DNA of 64,000 nucleotides from Rotaria sp. Silwood1 (taxonomy: Eukaryota > Rotifera > Eurotatoria > Philodinida > Philodinidae), in assembly GCA_905250075.1 (NCBI GenBank), contig CAJNOP010000002.1, positions 2,299,867 through 2,363,866 on the forward strand, in the 5' to 3' direction. Positions within the stretch are counted from its first letter, which is position 1; every line of letters begins with the position of its first letter. The notes under the pieces were generated by a model. The model did not search any database. It was not told the DNA's origin and saw only the letters and a list, made by a program, of their open reading frames with translations. This document shows, one piece after another, positions 50,124-61,250 of the stretch. A program made the translations under genes and the position numbers.

Positions 50124-51173
50124 CTTTTTTTGTATATTCCTTACGTTTTCCTTACTAGATTCAACATATTCTGTAATAAAACATCGATTTTTTGATTGAA
50201 AATTATAAATTAAAATTTGTTAAATGACATATTAAATATGTAATGTCTATGTCGTGAAAAATCCATTTAATGAAATATGACCAATATTGATATAAGATTT
50301 GTAAGAAATATGACAAAATCAAAAGAGTGCAAATAAGCAAATAAAGACAAAGACTAAATAGGTAATAGAATTATATGACATGGTTATTGATATGTCTTTA
50401 ATCTATTAGATTTATTAACGGATAGAAGTGCTTGATCAGATTAAACATGTCTACTATTAATTGAAACTGTGTACATCGCTTGAATCATAAATACATATTA
50501 AACGAACAAACATGTTCTCAGGATAGGAACTGTTCCTTGTTATTTTCATCAAATCTTTGATGGAAAATTGAAGAAATTGAGATCATGAATGCATACTTTT
50601 CCGACTTCTGGGAGATTTATGGAAAAAACCGTCGATCTTCAACAAGATTTTCTCATTGCCAAATGTGTTTGACAGGTACTAAAGTGTTATCTATAAACAC
50701 AATCGACTATATATAGTTGAATCCTTCAATAATAGAAACCAGAAATCAATACCCCACACAAGCACCTGATAATCACTTAAAGATGTATGTGTTCAAAAGC
50801 ATTTTTTTTACGATTTTCTCACAGTTCCTCACCAGCGTAAATAATGATATTCGGAATTACATTAGATCATGTAAATAGGAGTTGTGATTGCATTTATCCT
50901 GAGTGAATCATCAATAACATTTATAGCTGCTCCATCCGGTACACTAAATAGCCACAAAAATTAAAAGATCCAATGTCAAAAAGTCATCTAAATTTTTTTT
51001 CCTAGAAAATGCGTTCAGTAAAAATGTAGTTTCATGAAACATGGACAAATACCAAAACACTTGAAAGTGAAACAACGGATGATCATCAGAACACTTTCAG
51101 CATGTCTTTCGTTTTCAGAATTTCCATCGCGCCGTCGCTTCCTTTTTATCCGTTTTGATTGCTTGCAAGGATA

Positions 51174-51840
51174 AATGTGTTGAGTGCCTGTGTGAAAAGT
51201 CGACATAATGAGGAGAGACATGAGTACTCTGAAAAAAAATAAGGTACCATACGGAACCAAAGATAGTTTTGTGCACTCTGCGGAACTTGAAAAGAGCTCC
51301 GTACAAAGCTCGAAACTTAAAAAAGGTTTCATACATCGTACGGAACTTAAGAAAGGTTTCGAATTTTGCAACGAAATCGAAACCATTTTGAGATTTCGTA
51401 TGATACTTTTGAAATCTTCAAAAAATATTCCTACAGCTTTGACAATCATTTTGAATCTAATTTGGGGTTTTACGAAACCTTAAAAAAAGGTTTCGATTTC
51501 GTTGTAAAAAAAGGTTCCGTATGGTACCGTTTTGTTCGGAGTAGAATGTAATGTTTTACCATGTTATTGGTCAGAGCATTGGCAAGATATGGCTCCTTCG
51601 TCTATGATCTCATTTTCCCAAAGGTCCAGTGTACTGAGTGTCTGTATGAAAAGTCGACACAGTGAAGAGCAACATGAGTAGAAAACGGTGTTTTACCATA
51701 TTATTAGTAAGAGCATTAGCAAGATGTTTTGTACCTTTATTTCTGATTTTATTCCACTCTAGATTCAATGTGGCGAGTGTCTGTGCGTAAAGTTGAAATT
51801 GTAATGAGTGAGATGAGCAGATAACAGTGTTTTACGATGT
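51174..51840. repeat. diverged tandem repeat, unit about 140 bp
   Basis: Units start near 51544, 51683 and 51823. Each opens with TGTTTTACnATnTTATTn and contains GAGTGTCTGTnTGAAAAGT followed by GACACAGTGAAGAG-like words. A partial unit lies at 51174-51226, left of the inserted element. Copies are about 75-80% alike by eye. There is no coding frame. Confidence 0.6.
51227..51538. mobile_element. TIR element inserted into the tandem repeat
   Basis: GGTACCATACGGAACC (51243-51258) is perfectly inverted as GGTTCCGTATGGTACC (51513-51528). GAGTA occurs outside both ends (51222-51226 and 51539-51543), and the neighbouring repeat units show that GAGTA was single at that site, so it is a plausible target-site duplication. 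The interior has internal subrepeats (CGGAACTT, AAAGGTTTC). At about 312 bp it has no coding capacity. Confidence 0.65.
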
Positions 51841-53619
51841 TATTACGAAGAACTAAATATTTTGTACAACTTTTTCACATTAGTCGAAGTGCAGCCAGAA
51901 AACTTTGTTGTTTGTCTCACTCTTTGTGACATTCTCAACAATAAAACTATTACTAGTTTTTGGGACGAACTTGAGGCTTGTAATGATCTGACTCTGGTTA
52001 AGAATATTGCAACAGTAATTTACACTACATTTTCTAATCTAAAATAATGCGACAATGATCCACATTTGCATTAATATCTTGAAGCAAAAATGTGACTCAA
52101 TGGACGTCGAATCTTCAAAAATGTTATTTTAAAGTATGCTGCTCTATTTTATCCTTAAAACAACATGCTTCGTATGCCAGCTATTGAATTCGATCAACTC
52201 TGTGCTTTACTACAACCATTCAATACTTCACGTCATTGGTGGTTGATCATGATTCAAAAAACCAATCAAGAGGACATCATAGAATAGATTAAGAAACTTC
52301 GTTTACCCAGTAGTCTAGCAAGTGAAGGAATGAAATAATAAATTTTAAATATTTGGATAGAAATCAGACAAATGATGTTAATTAGTTATGTCAGAGACTT
52401 CGTTTCATATAATGCTTGCATGTGATCGTTATGTAATTGAGAATATAAATAAAACAGGTTTTAATGTAGAAAATAAATGATTCTCGTGCATATGTTGGTA
52501 TCTATTACATGTGTTCATCTTTGGGCGTTATTTTTACCTAGAAAATAGTTGAAGACCTGTTATGAGAAATCAGAGATAAGGATTAGATGGAAAAAGTAAA
52601 GCAAAGATAACTCATTTTTGAAATGAAATTCCTCATAATTAGCGTTTGTATAATTAGATATGCACTGGACGATGTTTTTCACGAAAATACTATTATGCAA
52701 TATAAAACATGATTTCCAAAAGTCGTTTGAAGACTTCATCGAGAAGTTAGATTTGAATATTCTTCTTTGAAAACGTTGTAAGCTCAATGTTAATAGAAGA
52801 ACTGGGACTTCTATTGCAGAGAATGCTGGGGAAAAGTTATTTTTTTATTAATTGTTGATGTGAATGTGCGTGTGAAGTATGAAAATGCATTTTCTCGGTG
52901 AGTGTGGTCATCAGGAAAGAGATTATATGCTATTACACCCATATCTCCCACACTTTCAAGGTAAGAAAAGAAAATTAAAAAAGCCGTCTTCAAAAATAGT
53001 ACAGAAAATAAAAATGATAAGCCACTGAAAGATGCATTTCAGTTCTCTAAAGAGAAAATAAAACGAACGGGCAGTATGAAAATATGTGAAATTATATAAT
53101 GATTGGCTTCTTTCGACTGCTTTTTCAAGAAATCCTGATCTCGCGCACTGTTACAATTTTGTGATCAAATACAGAGTGACCAAATTGCAAGAGTTCTCTT
53201 CCTTACAAAGGATACTGTAAATCACTTGTGTGATAAAAAAAACAACGATGTAAGCAAGAACATTGAAAAATTGTGTGTTGCACAAAAAATCAAACTCATG
53301 ACATACTATAATGATTTACAGCAGCATTTGAAGACCCAAGACAAAAGTATTTAGGTTACGTTCGATTAATCATCCACTGTCATACTCTTGAAAGAAAAGA
53401 AAATCTTGACAGACACGTCAAATATTATTCAAGTTGGGTGATTGTTTGTAAACGGTGAAAAAAATGTAAAATTCCATCAAGCCGAAATACGTAGCATTGA
53501 ATGTTTTTCACTATAATAAAAACATCACTCTGTATGCTAATAAAAGTAACTATGCTGCTTGCACTAGTGAATAGTTGCAAATGGAAGTACACTGAAGAGT
53601 GTTATATGTTCGGATGAGT

Positions 53620-53960
53620 ATTCTCGTAACTTGTTGAGGCATGAAAGTGAGTGTTGGAAAGTGATGAAGCCATCGGAATTGGATGCATGAGGACTAATTC
53701 AAAAAGACACGGCTGTATAGCGAAGGAACTTATCTGTCAAAGGTGAAAAGGATGTCGCCGTGAGTCTGCATCTAGGCGTGAGAGATAGATATACCTGTGG
53801 CTGTAATTATAGATGCGGATGTTTATGTCAGAATGGAGAAGATTATGGCTGTGGGTTGGTGTCGGTGGGTGTGTGTGTGTAGAATAACGTGTGCTTTTCA
53901 GGGCATATGTGTGGAAATGGATAGAGAAAAGAGTCAGATCCTTATTTACACTCTATGGAG
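53620..53960 (+). other. G-rich, GT-skewed segment
   Basis: The plus strand is unusually rich in G and TG, with GGCTGTGGGTTGG and GGTGGGTGTGTGTGTGTAG near 53847-53882. No gene is seen. The word TGTGGG, the telomere repeat reported for bdelloid rotifers, appears once. Confidence 0.4.
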
Positions 53961-56477
53961 ATAAATACTCGTAAAGTAATATGTACAAGTTGGTTTTCAG
54001 CAAACAACTCAACATGCTAAAGATAAAAATAAACAATGGTTCAGGCAACAAATAATGTCTCAGAGAATAAATATATCATCATGACTTGTAGACCAAGAGA
54101 AGATGAATCGTTCAAAAGCAGCAAGATTGAGATTCAGAAACGGTCTAACGATCAGAGCTTTCTGAAAAAAATCTTGCTAGTTACAAAACAATCAACAGAC
54201 TTAATTTTTTTATAAAACAATACTTGTCATATAGCTTCCTCATTAGACTAATGTTAGCAACAATTTTGATGTTAGGAAATTGAGGTATCACCATCGAATA
54301 ATGATTAAACTTTGTTATTAAGTTATTATTTTAGTATTTTTTTTTCGCGATAGGAGAAAGTACCGTTTTGATGCTATTTTTTTGTTCAATAATACAACTC
54401 ATTACAAATAGTTTGTAAGTTTTCATTTCTTTACATGCTATACTTTAATAGTTTTTCATAATATAAGCATCTAGGTAACAAGGCAATATTATCAATATAA
54501 CAAAAAAAAATCATAAAAGTAAATCTTTTAATGCAACATACGATTATGATCGAATAAGAAAGCACTTAAGACTTAACTATTTAGTATTCTCGACAGAGTT
54601 TAAGAGCGATTTTTGTAAGTTCAATAATTGCAACAGTTATTAACCTGCGATTTTCTACTATGGAAATAAAAGAATTCAGAATGTCTTGGTGTCTAGTATT
54701 ATAAGATACAACTTCTCTTAAAACCCATCATGTTCGCAAAACATTTCAAAAAATGCATAAAAACGATATTTCGCTTCGATATAATTTTGATTCTGACATG
54801 AGCTTCTTTACATAGAGAGTCTTCAGACCTGTGGTCCAAGACATGATGCAGATGACTGTTCTCTTAGATCTTCATGATGAACAAACAATATCGCGTACTT
54901 ATTTGGTTATATTGTATAGAGTTCTGTTCATTTTGAGTAAACTTTCTAGCCTTTTATTAAAATTTCTCTGGAATAGAACGTTGATTTCGCGCATTTTTTT
55001 ATGTTTTTCAAAAATAATGGATTTTCAAATAATTTCGTCGTATATGGTATCAAGCTAAAATACACTCGGTGTCCTTCTCCTTTGCTTGCTGTTGCTGCTG
55101 TCAATTTATTGAGATTAAATTCATCTGTCTGTAATTCTGACGCATACATCAGGGAAATGTGCATATGATGCTCAAAATACTAGCTGAGAAAAGATTAAAG
55201 TTTACTCTATCAGCTAACTTTTCCATTCTCTTTTTTTTATTTGATCATATCTATTTCAAAAATTTCCAAATTACACAATGCTCATATTACTAGTACACAG
55301 AGACATCTGATCTTTGTCTAGTAATCTATTTCTTTTTTTCTATATGAACTGAAAATTTCGATCAAACACTCATTAATTTGATCAATGAGGACTTTTCGCT
55401 GAGTTTATATAATTTTTCTTTTTTAAAAATAAAAACTAAACGAACAACAAAAAAGAAATAATTAGAAGATTACCTCACAGATGCTCATGATTTAAATTAA
55501 AAGCTATGCCAATGAATCTATCAGTCACCTATTTGTCTGAAGGATGATTGCTATGATGTCATGTTTAACTACTTCTCAGAATTAATGATCATTCTATGAT
55601 CTGATCTGAATAATATATTGATTAAAAAAGCTTTTCTCATATTCACTCTAAAGATTGGACCGAATAAATTGATGCCATAGGAGCTTTAATATAATATCTA
55701 TGAAAAATTTCTGTGTAAACCAAAAATAATATATTTCGGTATCCTACGCAAGCTATAATAATTCCATTTTTGAGAAGTTTTGTTTGATGAATAGATATAT
55801 TTCAACATGTAATTTAATAAGATGAAGATTTTTTTGAATTTGTCAACAGCACAAATTTGATACTTTCTAAATCGATGAATTTTATACGATGAACTATTAG
55901 ACGAGTAAAATTTTCATCTATGAAAATAATCGAACGATTGTTGTGAATAGTTTATCTAAAGTTTTGAACTCCAACTATTATGAACAAATGTTTTCAATTG
56001 CTAATTATAAGATGCTAGAATTTGTTATTCACTTTTCAGAAGATTTCAATTTGACTTGAAAATAAGCAGTAATCGAATATTTGCACCTTCACATTTAGTG
56101 ACATCTTGAAAACAATATATCCGTACCACTATTCTATTATTCGTATGTTTAATAATATAAATCTCAAAATATAGATTTGATATCGATCAGATTTTATAAA
56201 ATATTAGTTCTTTTATCTAAAATATTTTCTGAATAACTATGCATAATAGATGTCAGGTGAAGTAAATCAAAATATTATTGTTGTTCGCACCTTGTATAAC
56301 ATGAATCACCAGATTATTTTTTTTTTCTTCTGATTATGTTCTGGTAGAAAGAACAAGTTGTTTGATCGCCAATATTTATTTTGTGTTGCAAGAAAAAAAA
56401 AATCAAAAGGTAACTTTATTTTACTTTCTTTTTTATAGATACTTTTCATCAGTATTGTTTTACTGTTATAAAATCGA

Positions 56478-57322
56478 ATGAATCCATCAATGGAACCACA
56501 AGCATTTGGTGCTGGTCGAGCTGGATCTACATTTGATCTAATTGATTTTATAAAAAGACCCCAGGTTATTTTACGACTTGTTTCTTGGGTATGTAATAAA
56601 TAATTCTTAAATATTAGTGAAAAAAAAAAATCTTTTCAATAGGTTTTTGCTATTATTGTCTTTGCATGCATTGCACAGGAAGGTTATGCGAATAATATAT
56701 GTCGTTATAATGGTTCAAATGCTTGTGGATATGGTGTTGCAATTGGTGTTATAGCATTTCTTTTTGCCATGCTTTTTATGGGACTTGATGTCTATTTTCC
56801 AAATATATCAAATATTACACAACGTAAAGGAATCGTTTTGGCAGAAGTAATTACATCTGGTAAGAATAATTGGGCATTTTTTTTTCTTTTGTTCATCAAA
56901 TCATGCATCATCTTAGGTATTTTGGTTTTCTTATGGTTTGTTGGATTTTGCTATATGGCTGATCAATGGCGACAAACAGACGAGAAAGATATACCCGGAT
57001 GGAATGGTCGTAATAATGTTCAAGCAGCTATTGCCTTTGCTTTTTTTTCAATTTTTTCTTGGGTATAAAATATTGATTTGAATTTGATAATATTAATCAA
57101 AAGATTTGGTTTTTTTTACAGGGTGGATTGGTATTTTTTACATTTCGTCGTTATCGTGCAGGTGTTTCAAATTTATTTAGTTCAAGTTATGAAGATCATT
57201 CAGCAGGTACCGGACAAACATATGGTGGATACCCACCAGCTGGTGGTACAGGTAGTTTTTCTCAACCACCATTTACGGCAACACAACAAGCACAATCAAA
57301 TTATCAACCGCCAACATATTAA
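56478..57322 (+). CDS. SYNGR: synaptogyrin, four-span synaptic-vesicle protein
   Basis: Exons 56478-56588, 56643-56859, 56917-57062 and 57122-57322 join in phase to 224 aa. Synaptogyrins are MARVEL-domain tetraspan proteins of synaptic and other small secretory vesicles, with both ends cytosolic. Match points: FGAGRAGSTFDLIDFIKRPQ (human: YGAGKAGGAFDPYTLVRQP), LVSWVFAIIVFACIAQEGY (span 1), NACGYGVAIGVIAFLFAMLF (span 2), LDVYFPNISNITQRK, FLWFVGFCYMADQWR (span 3), AAIAFAFFSIFSWGGLVFFTF (span 4), then a Gly/Gln/Pro/Tyr-rich tail (TYGGYPPAGGTGSF; QPPTY). The signature WFVGFCY...QW is intact. An acceptor-like AG ends at 56438, 39 nt upstream of the ATG. With CADPS it is the second vesicle-exocytosis gene in the window. 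Confidence 0.93.
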
Positions 57323-58426
57323 ATGATGCTTTTATCAATGACATACAAAATAAATGATTTTTCTTTTTCGTGTCTTATTTACACTACTTTACCTATTTTT
57401 TATTGTTTTGTTTCGTGAATCTCCTATTGAATGCTCACAAATCCTTCTTTTTGCTGTTGTGATGGGACCAAAAAACAAAACAGTGACAATATTGTACTCT
57501 TCTTTTTTTTTTTCTTTCAGGATTTTCATTGTTCAATTCATTTATTTTTCTCTATATTAAACATGATCTGTCCTTGTAAACTATTGAATAAATCAAAAAT
57601 GAAATGATCCTCGTTGAATTTCAGATCAAAAACAAAATTAAAAACACTCGACACTAGTCAGATGAGTGTTTGAATGAACAAAAAAATGAAAGATACTTAA
57701 AACGATGATCATTTCATTTTGTTTTTTTTTTTGTTGTTGTCGTTTTGTCTTAGTATTATTCTATGTATAACTCATCAATACGTTGTGTATGTTGTTGTAT
57801 TTTATTTCTGAACAAAATAAAAAACATCCAAGCATTCCCTTATGCACTTTTTTGTTTGTTGTTGTGAAGGCATTTTTTTCATTTATATTTGCCATTCGAT
57901 TATATCTTAGTGTCGTTTATTTGTCATGTATTTTAAATAAAAGAAAAAGTATATAGATTTGAAAACGATGGGCAAAAAGAAAAAAAAAAGTTTTGATTGA
58001 TTTATATTCAAGTGTTGTTCTGTTAGATAATAAGAACCATTTTTCTTTGCATTATTGCTCAAGCTTGAAGTGCAAGGACAAATAAGAATAAGATATATAT
58101 ATATATACATATAGTTACTTTTTTTCTTCTTCTGCTATTTTTACAACTCTTACAATCAGACGATATCATTGTTCGAGTGTGATGACGAAAAAAAAAAACA
58201 TCTCGCCGGGAAAAATGCAAGAAACTTTTCTTTTTCTTCTTCTTCTTCCGGACGGATGAATACTACATGAAGCAAATACATAATAAATTCACCAGCTAGT
58301 GACCTCTTCATAAAAAAGTCAATTGGTTTACATACAGATAATGATTCACACAGCTTTCAAATCGATTGATTTTGAAAGTTTTCCAACTTAACTCAAGTAT
58401 TTTCCTCTATAATTAATCTTCTTTGA
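57323..58426. other. synaptogyrin 3' region and MUS81 upstream region
   Basis: T-rich and AT-rich, with several poly(A)-signal-like AATAAA hexamers (about 57588 and 57815), suggesting a long 3'-UTR for synaptogyrin. No exon could be supported. A small CTT tract (58228-58247) and an AT repeat (58093-58105) are present. Confidence 0.5.
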
Positions 58427-60351
58427 ATGGCTTCATTCTCCTCCTCGTCATCAATCAGTTTAATTAAACCAATTAGAAAAAGACGTTTAAATTCACCAAA
58501 TGATCATATAATGGTTCTTATTAAAGAATGGTATAATGATGCAAAAGCAAATGGTACTCAAACAATTCATTGTTATAGAAAAGTACTTGAATTGATGAAA
58601 GAAAGTATGATTTCATAATTCTATAGAAATTTTTAATTTTTAAGGCATTACGATCATTAGAAAAATATCCTCTTCGATTAGAAACAGGCTCTGATTGTCG
58701 AATTTTAAATGGATTTGGTGAAAAAATATGTGAAATGATCGATCAAAACTTAAATATTAATAAAAAACCAATAACACCAAAAAAAACATTATGTAAAACA
58801 GTATCAATGTCAAATTTTGATGATAGAAAAAAACCTAATACAATTATTAATCTTAGTGATAATGATGAAGATAAAACTGCTTCACCACCCGCAAAACAGG
58901 CAAAATTAAATAATGAAACTAAAAAAATAAAGAAGACATGTAGTGCTGGACCAAAACTATTTAATAATCCAACAAATATGACAATACAATCAACAACTAT
59001 TTCAACACTTCTTGGTATTATTGATTCACCTGTAAAAAAAAATTTAATTGAACCAAAATCTGTACAAACATTAAAAGCTGGTTCATATCATATAATTCTT
59101 TGTATTGATAATGCTGAAGCATCAAGACCAACACAAAAAATTCTTCTTGAAAATTTAACAAAAAATTCAATTAATTTTGAAGTACGAAAATTAAATCTTG
59201 GTGATTTTCTTTGGACAGTTCGATGTAAATTATTTATACGAAATATTTGTCTGTTATTTATTTATTGATGTATTTTATAGCTAATGATTCAGATATCAAA
59301 GTAGAAGCTATTCTTGATTATATTATTGAACGTAAACGTTTAGATGATTTATCGAAGAGTATTATTGATGGAAGATATAATGAACAAAAAGTAAATTATG
59401 ATTTATTGAACAAAAAGAAATATAATAAATCTCGTTTTAATGTTTTAGTTTCGTCTTAAGCAATGTGGTATTACGAATTTAATTTATTTAGTAGAAAGTA
59501 TAAAGAATACAAATGCTCCTGGAATATTAACACCAGCTGCACTTAATCAAGCTATTGTAAATACTCAGGTAGAAAATTTCATTTTTAAAATATTGAATTA
59601 TCGCAAGATTCTTCTGATACTTAAATATTTTCTTTTCAGGTAGCTGAAGATTTTTTTGTTCGTGAAGTTTCTAATCCAGTTGAAATGGCCAATTATTTAG
59701 TAACAATGACAAAACATCTGATTGCACATTTTAAAGTAATTTTTTTCTTTTTTTATTAAAAAATTTTCGATAAATATTCTTTTATTACATATCTATAGGA
59801 TAAAACATTACATATATTAAGTGACACTGATATGAGTAATAATTATAAAACATCTTATAATGATTCTGAACATTATGTTATGACATTTGATTCATTTAAT
59901 TCCGGTACTATAAAAAGCAAAGTTTGTATCATAAATGTTTTTTTCTAAATACTTGACAAATAAAAATTTCTTTTTAGCCGCCAACAGTGAAAGAAATGTT
60001 TGCTCGTGCTCTTATGCAAATAGCTGGTATGTCAGTAGATAATGTTTTAGCATTGACTGAAGTTTATCCAACACCAGCAAAGTAAAAAAAAAAAAACTTG
60101 AAACTTCTGTTTTTCTTGTTTTAAATATAAAGTTCACTGTAGACTTCTTGAAGCATATAATCAATGTTCAAATGAAAAAGAACGTAAACTTATGTTATCA
60201 TCAATTAAAAAAGTTACAAGCAATCGGTAAGAAAATAAAACTGAAAATTTAATCATTACTATCTTCGTTTTTCTTCTATTTTATTAGAAAATTAGGCAAA
60301 GTTTTAAGTACAGCTATTGAAATGCTGTTCAACAATCTTTCTTATCAATAA
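58427..60351 (+). CDS. MUS81: MUS81 structure-specific endonuclease catalytic subunit
   Basis: Exons 58427-58582, 58645-59224, 59281-59390, 59449-59568, 59640-59735, 59799-59921, 59978-60081, 60143-60226 and 60288-60351 join in phase to about 478 aa (human 551). MUS81, with EME1/2, cuts branched DNA such as stalled forks and recombination intermediates. In order: an N-terminal HhH (about 22-90; RKALRSLEKYPLRL, ILNGFGEKICEMID), a disordered Ser/Lys-rich linker, the XPF-type nuclease (about 215-380; LCIDNAEASRP, then the active-site core IIERKRLDDL and IIDGRYNEQKFRLKQCG), and a C-terminal tandem HhH (about 400-470; EMFARALMQIAGMS). I placed the exon 1 donor at 58583 because AAA|GTACTT joins directly to GCATTACG and restores the conserved KALRSL. 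The ERK..D catalytic motif is intact. SEC20 starts 140 bp downstream. Confidence 0.93.
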
Positions 60352-60491
60352 ATTGTTCTTCATTATATAAATAGGACAAAGTCAGATCAAATACTTAGTT
60401 TTCTTTCTTTTTTTCTTTATTAAATTTAAAAGAAGAAAAAAAAAACGGTATATATATATATCAAATAAATACAATTTATGTTTTAGATTAT

Positions 60492-60836
60492 ATGCAAGAA
60501 GCGAATCGTAATACAGATTTAATATTAGAAGCACAAAAATTATTAAAAGATGCTGATTTACGTGGTATTCAAACATTAGATGTTATCAGTAAATAAAGTT
60601 CAAAAATTAAAAGAAAAAAGAAAAAAAGAATTTCTTTTTATTTAGCTGATTCATCATCAACAATATCAAAAACAATCGATAAATATATTCTTAATGAACA
60701 TTTAATCAATACATCACGTGATCTTATTAATCAATATGAACGAAAAGCTAAATTTGAAAAATTAATTATAATGACTTTGCTTGTTCTTTTTTTTGCTGTT
60801 GCACTTAATATTGTTAAAACGAGATTACTTTGGTAA
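60492..60836 (+). CDS. BNIP1: short SEC20/BNIP1-like SNARE, C-terminal part only
   Basis: Exons 60492-60588 and 60646-60836 join in phase to 95 aa. BNIP1/SEC20 is an ER-resident Qb-SNARE for Golgi-to-ER traffic. The Sec20 C-terminal pattern is present: a helix with SSSTISKTIDKYILNEHLIN, then SRDLINQYERKAKFEKLII and the anchor LVLFFAVALNIVKTRLLW, close to human GRKLITKYNRRELTDKLLIF and FFATVLYIVKKRL. Human BNIP1 is 228 aa, so the N-terminal half, which contacts the NRZ/Dsl1 tether, is missing. No upstream exon could be found in the 140 bp after the MUS81 stop. An acceptor-like TTTATGTTTTAG ends 5 nt before the ATG. Either this is a shortened SNARE, or further exons lie elsewhere (unlikely given MUS81), or it is a degenerate duplicate. 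Confidence 0.7.
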
Positions 60837-61250
60837 CAATGAAGATTAACCTTGGTTCATATTGATATAAAAGAAAGGAAACGTTAAACAAATAAATTAT
60901 TACATTTCGCTTTGTATTTTTTTAGCACTCTCTTGATACTACCTATTATTCTTTTTGTTGCTACTATCACTATATGCTGTATTGCGTATTATACGAAAAA
61001 CGAAGCAACAAAAAAAAGGAAGTATATAGTAGTATTATTTTTTCATCAGTCTAAACTTATGTGAGTGTGATTATAAGAAAGAAAACGACGAAACGAATCT
61101 TTCATTTTCATTCTCACTTTCTGTCTGAGTTGAGTGACTCTCGAAAGTCATACAGAAAAGAAGAAAGGGAAAGAAGTGTGCGTGAATTGGTATTGTCTAA
61201 TTTGTAAGTCTACGTTTTTTTGTTCTTTCTCCCTTTTTTTTTCTCTTCAG
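60837..61250. other. spacer between SEC20-like gene and the terminal gene
   Basis: A 414-bp AT-rich gap with no supportable exon. It ends in a strong pyrimidine tract, TTTTTTTTCTCTTCAG, whose AG (61249-61250) abuts the next ATG. Confidence 0.5.

Larger units (their letters stand above)
49884..56477. other. 6.6-kb gene-poor region
   Basis: No supportable gene. It contains an ATT microsatellite (50071-50123), tandem 140-bp repeats interrupted by a TIR element (51174-51840), scattered short frames without domains, and a G-rich segment (53620-53960). The last 2.4 kb before synaptogyrin is plain AT-rich sequence, probably including its promoter. It may be degraded transposon sequence, but no family could be named. 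Confidence 0.5.

Noticed and set aside
51015-51551. Several open frames on both strands
   Set aside because: They are the inverted repeat element and its subrepeats read in different frames, not genes.
51862-52047. 61-codon frame with a vaguely hAT-transposase-like look (FWDELEACNDL)
   Set aside because: Too short, no catalytic or zinc-finger motif, and no terminal repeats located.
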